Assembly (NCBI GenBank): GCA_947038405.1 | Contig: CAMQVY010000010.1 | Location: 1 to 64,000, forward strand | Direction: 5' to 3' | DNA from: an uncultured Rikenellaceae bacterium | GTDB taxonomy: Bacteria; Bacteroidota; Bacteroidia; Bacteroidales; Rikenellaceae | Length of the DNA stretch: 64,000 nucleotides | Part shown: piece after piece, positions 8,993 to 16,225 of the stretch | Numbering within the stretch: position 1 is the stretch's first letter | How the letters are laid out: every line of letters begins with the position of its first letter | Translations under genes and position numbers: made by a program | Notes under the pieces: model-generated | Seen by the model: only the letters and a program-made list of their open reading frames with translations | Databases searched by the model: none | Told to the model about the DNA's origin: nothing

Positions 8993-9349
8993 ATGAAAAT
9001 GGCAAAATTTACAACAATGGCATTCATGCTACTTTTATTCGTTGGTTGTACTAATAACGATGAGATTATAGGTTCATGGACGGAGCTTATTCCGGGACAA
9101 GCCGAAGGACAATCAGGTGTTCAGGGCGTAAACATTGAACTAAACGGTAAGGCATCATCTATAAATATGGCTACATTAGTCTATGAGAGTTGGAGTAGGA
9201 TTGGTGATTCATTGCTGCTCTCAGGTAAGAGTATTGGTAATGGGCAAACTTTAACTTTTACTGATACATTAAAAATTGAGCGAATTAGTGCTGATTCACT
9301 TATTCTAAAGAGGGGAACATATGATATTAGTTATGCTAGATTAAAATAG
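8993..9349 (+). CDS. Small lipocalin-like lipoprotein
   Basis: A 118-residue protein with a lipoprotein signal (hydrophobic LLLFVG then cysteine at about residue 19). The mature part (IIGSWTELIPG, then alternating beta-strand patterns ending DTLKIERISADSLIL) resembles the short Lipocalin_3-like lipoproteins of Bacteroidales; a WxG-like motif near the start of the barrel is visible. It probably sits in the outer membrane or the periplasmic leaflet. The ligand is unknown. It has its own promoter and terminator and is followed by the GH89 gene under a separate promoter, so a shared function is not implied. Confidence 0.65.
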   Translation: MKMAKFTTMAFMLLLFVGCTNNDEIIGSWTELIPGQAEGQSGVQGVNIELNGKASSINMATLVYESWSRIGDSLLLSGKSIGNGQTLTFTDTLKIERISADSLILKRGTYDISYARLK

Positions 9350-9370
9350 TAATTTGTTTAAATATTTTCA

Positions 9371-9406
9371 AATGGTTATCAATATGTTATTGATGGCCAT
9401 TTTTTT
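9371..9406 (+). terminator. Rho-independent terminator
   Basis: AATGGTTATCAAT (9371-9383) pairs with ATTGATGGCCATT (9389-9401), with two G-U wobbles, and is followed by a T-run. It lies 21 bp after the stop of the lipocalin-like gene. Its T-run overlaps the -33 box of the next promoter. Confidence 0.75.
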
Positions 9407-9435
9407 GTATAATTAGAGTGTATATATTATATTTG
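9404..9435 (+). promoter_or_regulatory. Promoter of the GH89 gene
   Basis: TTTG (9404-9407), a 20-bp spacer and TATATTTG (9428-9435) give a full match to the Bacteroidota consensus, about 40 bp before the ATG at 9476. Confidence 0.75.
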
Positions 9436-9475
9436 TATAATACATATTTTTTTAACTAAAAATTTTATTAAAACT

Positions 9476-11965
9476 ATGAAGATTGCACTAAGAACCCTTG
9501 TTTTATGTTCTTTATTGTTTAGTACTCTTACTGCGTACTCAGATAATGATGTAAAGAAGTTAATTTCCAGAACTAGTGATGGAAACATTAAAAAAGTAAA
9601 ATTAACAAAGGTAGAGTCTGATAAAACAGAGTTTGAACACTATGTTAAAGATGGAACACTATATATAACAGGGTCAGATGATATTGCACTTAGTCGTGGG
9701 TATTATGACTTCGTGAAGCAGAATAACTATGGTGTTAACACTTGGTCAGGATCAAATATAGAGCTTCCAAAGAGATTAGAGGATACAGAGGTACGTAAAG
9801 TTGTTTCTCCATTTGAGAACCACTACTACTTTAATGTTGTCACTTATGGATATTCAATGCCATACTGGGATTGGGCTAGATGGGAGAAAGAGATCGACTG
9901 GATGGCTCTACATGGTATCAATATGCCTCTTGCACTTGTGGGTTATGAGGCTATAATTGCTCGTGTTTGGAAGCAATTTGGTCTTACAGACGAAGAGATC
10001 AATAACTATTTTGCTGGACCAGCTCATCTACCTTGGATGCGTATGGGAAATATTAGCAATATAGATGGTCCGTTGAATCAGCAGTGGCATGACGATCAAG
10101 TTGAGCTTCAGCATAAGATTCTATCTCGAATGAAATCATTAGATATGAAGCCTATAACTATGGGATTTCCAGGGTTTGTTCCAGAGGCATTCAAGCGAAT
10201 ATACCCTGATTTGAAATTAGTCGAGACATCGTGGGCTGGTGCATTCCATAACTGGATGTTATCTCCTGAGGATGAGTTGTATACTAAGATTGCAAGTGCA
10301 TTTATTAAAGAGTGGGAGAAAGAGTTTGGTAAAAATAATCACTATTTAGTTGATAGTTTCAACGAGATGGAGATTCCGTTTCCTCCGAAAGATTCTGAAG
10401 AGAGATATGAACTGTTGGCATCATACGGAGACATTGTGTATAGTGCAATTAAAGATGTTAACCCAGATGCTACATGGGTAATGCAGGGTTGGATGTTTGG
10501 TTACCAAAGAAATATTTGGGACTATAAAACATTAGCTGCATTGGTATCTAAAGTTCCAGACGATAAGATGATCCTACTAGATTTAGCTGTTGATTACAAT
10601 AAGCATTTCTGGCACTCAGAGGTTAATTGGGACTACCATAAAGGGCTTCATAACAAGCAGTGGATTTATAGTGTAATCCCTAATATGGGAGGAAAAGTTG
10701 GTTTGACAGGAGTTTTAGACTTCTATGCTAACGGACATTTGGAGGCTTTGAACTCTCCAAATAAAGGAGATCTTATTGGACATGGATCAGCTCCAGAGGG
10801 AATTGAGAATAATGAGATTATATATGAGCTATACACAGATGCGGGTTGGTGTGACGAGAAGATAGATGTTGATGAGTGGTATACTAATTACACTCAAAAT
10901 AGATATGGTAAAGTTGATGTTAATATCCAAAACTCATTGAAAACACTACGAGAGTCTGTATACGGTACATTTACAGATCATCCGAGATACAACTGGCAGT
11001 TTAGACCAGGTATGATTAAGAGTGGTTCTATTAATATTAATGATGCGTTCTTCGAGGGTATTCAGCAGTTTGCAGATGCTGCACCAGATTTCAAGGGTAA
11101 TGATCTATATGAAATTGACCTTGCTGAGTATGCAGCACTATATCTTGGAGGAAAAGCCGAACTGCTTGTAAATCTAATAGATCAAGAGTATCTTCTAGGT
11201 GATAAAGAGCGTGCAGCTCAATATGAAGAGACATTTGAAGATGTATTGTTGGCAATGGACTCTTTGTTGAGGAACCATCCGATACTTAATATGTCACGTT
11301 GGTTAGATTTTGCTGAGAGAAGTGGAAAAACAGATGCTCAGAAAAAACAGTACTTAATAGATGCTAAGCGTATAATTACAATATGGGGACCTCCTATTGA
11401 TGACTACTCTGCTAGAGTATGGGGTGGCCTTATTGGGGAGTATTACTTGCCAAGATGGAAAAATTATTTTGCTTCAAAGAAGAGTGGGGTGCCATTTGAC
11501 TTTGCATCATGGGAGAGAGACTGGGTTTATAATCACGTAACTAATGATGTAAAACCAACAGTTGATATTATTGAGTTGTCAACTAGAATGTTGAAAGCAA
11601 CAGAGGGTATCAATCGAGGATTACTTTTAGGTAATAACCCTAATGCTATTGGTTATTGGAGTATTAGTGAAGCTAGTGAACGTGAGCTTTCATTCCAAAT
11701 TTCGGCTGCACAGTTACCTGCATTAAAGGAGATTAATGTTAAGAGTGTTAGACAGTCTGGTAGTGTTACAATCGATGGTTATGAAATCATAGCTGACGGT
11801 AATGTTATTGCTAGCTCTAATGAGAAGAGGGTATTAAGCGTTAGTACTCCAGTTCAATATAGTGTTAAACAGCTATCTTTAACAGGGGCAAACAATGGTG
11901 TTATACTTAAACTTAAAATTCGTTCATCTAATAATTCAGATGCGGCAGGAGTAGTTTCATTATAA
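9476..11965 (+). CDS. Alpha-N-acetylglucosaminidase, GH89 (NAGLU family)
   Basis: An 829-residue exported enzyme with an N-terminal signal peptide (about residues 1-20). It removes terminal alpha-linked N-acetylglucosamine, for example from mucin or heparan-type glycans. The NAGLU N-terminal domain (about 24-110), TIM barrel (about 120-450) and helical C-terminal domain (about 455-720) are in the family order. The two expected catalytic glutamates are visible: E297 in DSFNEMEIP and E441 in GSAPEGIENNE. About 100 residues beyond the usual end look like an extra beta-rich domain. It has its own promoter. A large inverted repeat follows the stop. The family call is firm; the natural substrate is not shown. 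Confidence 0.95.
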   Translation: MKIALRTLVLCSLLFSTLTAYSDNDVKKLISRTSDGNIKKVKLTKVESDKTEFEHYVKDGTLYITGSDDIALSRGYYDFVKQNNYGVNTWSGSNIELPKRLEDTEVRKVVSPFENHYYFNVVTYGYSMPYWDWARWEKEIDWMALHGINMPLALVGYEAIIARVWKQFGLTDEEINNYFAGPAHLPWMRMGNISNIDGPLNQQWHDDQVELQHKILSRMKSLDMKPITMGFPGFVPEAFKRIYPDLKLVETSWAGAFHNWMLSPEDELYTKIASAFIKEWEKEFGKNNHYLVDSFNEMEIPFPPKDSEERYELLASYGDIVYSAIKDVNPDATWVMQGWMFGYQRNIWDYKTLAALVSKVPDDKMILLDLAVDYNKHFWHSEVNWDYHKGLHNKQWIYSVIPNMGGKVGLTGVLDFYANGHLEALNSPNKGDLIGHGSAPEGIENNEIIYELYTDAGWCDEKIDVDEWYTNYTQNRYGKVDVNIQNSLKTLRESVYGTFTDHPRYNWQFRPGMIKSGSININDAFFEGIQQFADAAPDFKGNDLYEIDLAEYAALYLGGKAELLVNLIDQEYLLGDKERAAQYEETFEDVLLAMDSLLRNHPILNMSRWLDFAERSGKTDAQKKQYLIDAKRIITIWGPPIDDYSARVWGGLIGEYYLPRWKNYFASKKSGVPFDFASWERDWVYNHVTNDVKPTVDIIELSTRMLKATEGINRGLLLGNNPNAIGYWSISEASERELSFQISAAQLPALKEINVKSVRQSGSVTIDGYEIIADGNVIASSNEKRVLSVSTPVQYSVKQLSLTGANNGVILKLKIRSSNNSDAAGVVSL

Positions 11966-11970
11966 TATAA

Positions 11971-12082
11971 AATAGTTCTCTACGAACACGCAGCGTCGCT
12001 CGTGTAGGGCAGTTCCTAGTTTGATAAATAACAGGAACTGCCCTATGAGAGCGACGCTGTCTATTTGTAGGGAGTGCTATTT
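11971..12082. repeat. Large inverted repeat with about 47-bp arms
   Basis: The left arm (from 11971) and right arm (to 12082) are imperfect reverse complements. They share cores CAGCGTCGCTC and TAGGGCAGTTCCT around a short centre near 12018-12032. The AACTGCCCTA part is the same sequence that opens the dispersed repeat family elsewhere in the window. It could fold into a long hairpin and end transcription of the GH89 gene, or be a decayed MITE-like unit. Confidence 0.75.
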
Positions 12083-12093
12083 TATTGTTAGAG

Positions 12094-12125
12094 TTTGTCG
12101 TAATCGAAGAATTATGTTATCTTTG
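12094..12125 (+). promoter_or_regulatory. Promoter of the gene at 12149
   Basis: TTTG (12094-12097), a 20-bp spacer and TATCTTTG (12118-12125) match the Bacteroidota consensus. The expected start near 12132 is 17 nt before the ATG. Confidence 0.75.
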
Positions 12126-12148
12126 GTGTTAATTTAATAATATTAGGT

Positions 12149-12838
12149 ATGAAAACTTCAGATTGGCAATCAGTAATAGATGCAAAGGTTTTACTTATTG
12201 GCGAAAATTCAACACTTCAATGGAAGGATGAGGTGATAGAGTGTGCAATGTTTTTAGACTACTATTTCGACCACGCTCCTTATGATTTGGGAGAGAGAAG
12301 TAGATACAGTGAAGCTAAAACTATATTCGAATATCTTAAAGAGATTAGTGCAGGAGATTGTCGTCCAGAACAGGTTTATGGAACGCTTTTGTGCCACGAT
12401 CCTTTATATCGTGCTCCTAGAGGAAAGCACATATTAATCCCTGAAAAACAGGCTGAGAGCGGACTGTTGCATATTAAAAAGGTATTAAAAGATAATCCAA
12501 ATATAGAATATATATATGCGATGGGACTCCAAACAAATTATTACCTTCAGAAATTAGGGTTTTATAGTAGTGGAGAGTTAAAGGAGGAGTTTGTAAAAGG
12601 AGCAGAGCCTAGAAGAGTAGGGTTAAACTCATATGATCCTTTTTATCAGCCAGTTAATGCAAAGCCTTTTCGTGAGGTATGTTTTAAATCATATGACGTA
12701 GAGGAGTTTGCGGGGGTGAAGATAATTCCTATACTTCCAATTAAAAGCTATCCATTGAGCGAAGTTGACATGAAAAACTTTGGAGATAATTTTAATAATC
12801 TGAAGTCAAGCTTTAAAAAAGAGCAGGAGAAGGAATAA
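12149..12838 (+). CDS. Uncharacterised cytoplasmic protein
   Basis: A 229-residue soluble protein without signal peptide or membrane segment. The beginning (VLLIGENSTLQW), a mid-region LLCHDPLYRAPRG and a later stretch IEYIYAMGLQTNYYLQKLGF give a faint impression of the uracil-DNA-glycosylase-like superfamily fold. I cannot identify the catalytic motifs, so no function is assigned. A consensus promoter lies just upstream, which argues that it is a real, expressed gene. It precedes the Dabb and RlmF genes on the same strand, separated from the Dabb gene by a copy of the dispersed repeat. Confidence 0.7.
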   Translation: MKTSDWQSVIDAKVLLIGENSTLQWKDEVIECAMFLDYYFDHAPYDLGERSRYSEAKTIFEYLKEISAGDCRPEQVYGTLLCHDPLYRAPRGKHILIPEKQAESGLLHIKKVLKDNPNIEYIYAMGLQTNYYLQKLGFYSSGELKEEFVKGAEPRRVGLNSYDPFYQPVNAKPFREVCFKSYDVEEFAGVKIIPILPIKSYPLSEVDMKNFGDNFNNLKSSFKKEQEKE

Positions 12839-12849
12839 ATTTTATATAG

Positions 12850-12887
12850 TTGCTTTGTGTTGGTGGTGCTGTGTGATCGCAGAGAGC
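12850..12887 (+). repeat. Dispersed repeat, diverged copy
   Basis: TTGCTTTGTGTTGGTGG followed by TGCTGTGTGATCGCAGAGAGC aligns end to end with the dispersed repeat, and most differences are C-to-T changes. It sits 12 bp after the stop of the gene at 12149. Confidence 0.7.
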
Positions 12888-12928
12888 AAATAATCGAAAG
12901 ATAAATAATTATAAATAGATATAAGAGT

Positions 12929-13231
12929 ATGATTAAGCATATAGTAATGTGGAAGTTTCAAGATGAAGCTGACGGAAGAACAAAAGTTGAGAATATGCAG
13001 ATATTCAAAGATGGATTAGAGGCTTTAGTACCTATTATTCCTGAGATTAAATCACTTGAGGTTGGAATTAACGAAGTTGAATCAGATGCGTCATATGACA
13101 TTATTTTGGTATCAACGTTCAATACTATGGATGATCTAAAGTTTTATGCTACACATCCAGAGCACCTAAAAGTTGGTGAGTTTTGTGCAAAAGTTCGTAT
13201 TAGTCGTGTTGTAGTTGACTATACAATATAG
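12929..13231 (+). CDS. Dabb family (stress-responsive A/B barrel) protein
   Basis: A 100-residue protein that covers one complete Dabb domain: it opens MIKHIVMWKFQDEADG, has the alternating beta-alpha pattern of a ferredoxin-like fold, and contains TFNTMDDLKFYATHPEH, the characteristic YxxHPxH-type segment. These proteins form dimeric alpha/beta barrels. Some are enzymes on small aromatic or polyketide substrates, but most bacterial ones have no known function. It lies between an unknown gene and rlmF on the same strand; the 34-bp gap to rlmF suggests cotranscription. Confidence 0.85.
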   Translation: MIKHIVMWKFQDEADGRTKVENMQIFKDGLEALVPIIPEIKSLEVGINEVESDASYDIILVSTFNTMDDLKFYATHPEHLKVGEFCAKVRISRVVVDYTI

Positions 13232-13268
13232 TATATTTTAATAAATATATATTATCAAAAATAGAGTG

Positions 13269-14144
13269 ATGGTGGAGAAAAATGAGCTACATAAACGTAA
13301 TAAACATAGAGGTGAATATGACCTTCCAAAGCTCAGCTCCATATCTCCTACTTTATCTAAGTATATAATACAGAATAAGTATGGAGCACTCTCTATCAAT
13401 TTTTTTGATCCACAATCTGTAAAGGAGTTAAACAAGGCACTACTTGCTCTCCACTACGGGATTACTTATTGGGATCTTCCACCTCACTCGTTATGTCCAC
13501 CTATACCTGGGCGAGCGGATTATATACACTACGTAAGTGACCTTATTGGTTTGGATAAACAGGGTGTTAGGTGTTTGGATATTGGTGTTGGTGCAAATTG
13601 CATTTACCCAATAATTGGATGCGTTGAGTATAATTGGGCATTTGTTGGTAGTGATATTGACGTTAAATCGCTTAAAAATGCTCAAAAAATTGTAGATAAT
13701 AACCCTATTTTAAGAGATAAAGTAGAGTTAAGGGTGCAAAATGATAAAAAATCAATATTTAGTGGCATTATAACCTCTAATGATTTTTTTGATATTGTGG
13801 TTTGTAACCCCCCTTTCCATGACTCTGCAGAGAGTGCCATGAAGGGGAGTGTTCGCAAGATTAAAGCTCTTAAAGGTGTTAAAACAAAAAGGGCAACTCT
13901 GAATTTTGGAGGTAACTCTAATGAGCTATGGTGCGAGGGTGGTGAACTATACTTCATATCTCAAATGATTAAAGAGAGTCGATTATATCGTGATAGATGT
14001 AATTGGTTTACATGCTTAGTATCTAAGGATGATAATTTAAAAGCTCTGAAAATTGAACTTAAAAATGCTAATGTCGTAGAGCATAAGACTCTTGATATGC
14101 GTCAAGGTAATAAAATTAGTAGGGTATTAGCTTGGCACTACTAA
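13269..14144 (+). CDS. rlmF: 23S rRNA m6A1618 methyltransferase RlmF
   Basis: A 291-residue SAM-dependent methyltransferase that modifies adenine 1618 of 23S rRNA. The N-terminus carries the RlmF hallmark of a basic HKRNKHRG stretch followed by YDLPKL. The SAM-binding motif is [13 protein letters not shown], and the N6-adenine catalytic motif is [11 protein letters not shown]. The length agrees with the family. Translation probably starts at the ATG at 13269; a GTG one codon upstream is also in frame. A perfect hairpin terminator follows about 65 bp downstream. Confidence 0.9.
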   Translation: MVEKNELHKRNKHRGEYDLPKLSSISPTLSKYIIQNKYGALSINFFDPQSVKELNKALLALHYGITYWDLPPHSLCPPIPGRADYIHYVSDLIGLDKQGVRCLDIGVGANCIYPIIGCVEYNWAFVGSDIDVKSLKNAQKIVDNNPILRDKVELRVQNDKKSIFSGIITSNDFFDIVVCNPPFHDSAESAMKGSVRKIKALKGVKTKRATLNFGGNSNELWCEGGELYFISQMIKESRLYRDRCNWFTCLVSKDDNLKALKIELKNANVVEHKTLDMRQGNKISRVLAWHY

Positions 14145-14210
14145 AGGTCGAAGCAAATAATATACAGTGTTAAAACGTTACTTTTTACTCTCAAATATGT
14201 AAATAGATTA

Positions 14211-14252
14211 AAAACCTCATATATGCGATACATATCGCATATATGAGGTTTT
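14211..14252. terminator. Bidirectional terminator between rlmF and the O-methyltransferase gene
   Basis: A perfect 19-bp stem (AAAACCTCATATATGCGAT at 14211-14229 and its complement at 14234-14252) with a four-base loop. It has A-runs and T-runs on either side and lies between two converging genes. Confidence 0.9.
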
Positions 14253-14344
14253 ATTTTATTATTTTTTGAGAATGTAAATCACGCTACATTATCTATATTT
14301 AGTGTGATAAAATTACTAATCATCTCTTTAAATCGGTGAGGTTA

Positions 14345-14998
14345 TTACTTAACCCTTATCATATTAATTCCATCACGAACTGGAAGAATGACATTTTCAA
14401 CTCTGTCATCGTTCTGTACCATGCTATTAAACTCAACAATACCCATCGTAAATTTATCATTGTGATGTATCGGCTCTACTACCTTGCCATACCATAGAAT
14501 ATTATCTGCCATAATGATTGAGCCACTCTTTACCAGTGGAGTTGTATACGGAGCATCTCCCATTAACATTTTATAGTACTCTGGATACTCTCTCTTATCT
14601 CCATCTACAAAGACCAAATCAAAACACTTCTCTAACTTTGGCGCAATATCTAGTGCAGAGCCAATATGATGTTTTATCTTATCTGAAAACTCGCTCCTCT
14701 TAAAGAAACTTTGTGCAATGCCCTCTAACTCATCGTCAACTTCGATTGTATCTATGATAGCTCCATCTTCTAAGCCAGAAGCCATACACAATGCGGAGTA
14801 GCCAGTAAAAGTCCCTATCTCTAAGATAGATTTAGGGGATGACATCTGTACAAATAGTTTCAGTAGTTTGCCCTGTACATTGCCTGATAACATCCTCGGC
14901 TGTACAACTTTTAGATGCGTCTCACGATCCAATTCAGAGAGCAAAGTATCCTCTTTTGAGGTGTGGTTTTCGATATATTTATCTAAGTTACTATCCAT
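14345..14998 (-). CDS. Class I SAM-dependent O-methyltransferase (CCoAOMT/COMT-like)
   Basis: A 217-residue soluble enzyme of the PF01596 type. Motif I reads ILEIGTFTGYSALCMA, an acidic residue follows in DTIEVDD, and FDLVFVDGDKREYPEYY corresponds to the metal-binding region, with ADNILWYGKV downstream. The length is typical. Family members methylate catechol-like hydroxyls in a Mg2+-dependent manner; the real substrate is unknown. The gene starts two bases after the M16 peptidase stop, so it is the distal gene of a uvrA-M16 peptidase-methyltransferase transcript. Confidence 0.88.
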   Translation of the reverse strand: MDSNLDKYIENHTSKEDTLLSELDRETHLKVVQPRMLSGNVQGKLLKLFVQMSSPKSILEIGTFTGYSALCMASGLEDGAIIDTIEVDDELEGIAQSFFKRSEFSDKIKHHIGSALDIAPKLEKCFDLVFVDGDKREYPEYYKMLMGDAPYTTPLVKSGSIIMADNILWYGKVVEPIHHNDKFTMGIVEFNSMVQNDDRVENVILPVRDGINMIRVK

Positions 14999-15000
14999 TA

Positions 15001-16215
15001 TTATTTATAGATCAAAATTGAAAGGTCATTAAAAATTTCATTCGCAACGTCAACAACTTCAGTTGGTGTAATTTGCATTATTTTTTTGTATATCATTTCG
15101 TTGCTATCAACATCGTTATATATAAGAAAGCTCTTTGCTGAACCCAACATATAACTCTCATCACTCTCCATCGCTATAGCCATCTGTCCAATAAATTGTT
15201 TTTTAGACATTGAAAGTTGTCTAGCAGTCAATCCACCACTTTTTATGTTATCTAATTGTTTGTTGACTAACTCAATACATAAATCAGTATTCTCTTTATC
15301 ACAGCCAAAATAGATAGTTGCTAAGCCTGTATCTGTAAATGGGGTGTAACTAGCTTCAATATTGTATGAAAGCCCGTTCTTCTCTCTTACACTCATGTTT
15401 AGAAGTGAGTTGGCGGCTGGTCCTCCAAGAATATTAGTGAGAAGTGCCAGTACAACTCTTTTTTTATCGTTTAGAGCGTAGGCTCTACTTCCCATAATAC
15501 AGTTTGCTTGGTGTGTTGCCTTTTTTATTGTAGAGTTGAAGCTGTTAATTGACTCTACGGGAAGACGGTTAAATGCCCTATCAGATCTTGGTACTTCGCC
15601 AAAATTACGTGCTATGATACTCTCAAAACTGCGTTGAGACATATTTCCAATTGACGAAAATACCATCTCATTAGTGTTGTGAGTTCGTGATGTAAACGCT
15701 TTTAGTTTATCTTGATTGAACTTTTTAACACTTTTTTTTGACCCTAGTATGTTGTGACCCAAAGAGCTACCTGCAAAGATTAAATCTTCAAAATCATCAA
15801 ATATACTCTCTACGGGAGAGTCCTTATATGAGTTTATCTCATCAATGATTATCTCTCGCTCCTTATCTAACTCTCGCTCTGGAAATGTAGAGTTGAATAT
15901 GACATCTGAGATTAACTCTGCTGATTTGGCAAAATCACCTTTTAATGTCGTTGCATGAATCACAGTCTCCTCTTTTGTTGTAAACGCATTCAACTCTCCT
16001 CCTAATCTCTCAAGTCGGCAGTTGATATGGTGTGCTTTACGTTTTGTTGTACCCTTGAATATCGAGTGTTCCACAAAATGTGCAATGCCAAATTCATCGT
16101 CAAGTTCATCTCTACTTCCTGTATTAATTGTTAGTGCAGAGTATGCAATTGGTGATTTTGTGCGCTTGTGGATACATCTTATACCATTTGGTAGTGTATA
16201 TCTATAAAATTCCAT
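15001..16215 (-). CDS. M16 family zinc peptidase (insulinase-like)
   Basis: A 404-residue protein with the inverted zinc motif HFVEH (H46, E49, H50) and the third ligand E126, exactly 76 residues after H50, as in active M16 peptidases. An N-terminal catalytic half and an inactive C-terminal half (about 210-404) give the usual two-domain pitrilysin/processing-peptidase form. No signal peptide is apparent, so it is probably cytoplasmic and degrades or processes peptides. It is only 10 bp from uvrA and 2 bp from the methyltransferase gene, a tight operon without obvious functional link. Confidence 0.92.
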   Translation of the reverse strand: MEFYRYTLPNGIRCIHKRTKSPIAYSALTINTGSRDELDDEFGIAHFVEHSIFKGTTKRKAHHINCRLERLGGELNAFTTKEETVIHATTLKGDFAKSAELISDVIFNSTFPERELDKEREIIIDEINSYKDSPVESIFDDFEDLIFAGSSLGHNILGSKKSVKKFNQDKLKAFTSRTHNTNEMVFSSIGNMSQRSFESIIARNFGEVPRSDRAFNRLPVESINSFNSTIKKATHQANCIMGSRAYALNDKKRVVLALLTNILGGPAANSLLNMSVREKNGLSYNIEASYTPFTDTGLATIYFGCDKENTDLCIELVNKQLDNIKSGGLTARQLSMSKKQFIGQMAIAMESDESYMLGSAKSFLIYNDVDSNEMIYKKIMQITPTEVVDVANEIFNDLSILIYK

Positions 16216-16225
16216 CTATATTTTT

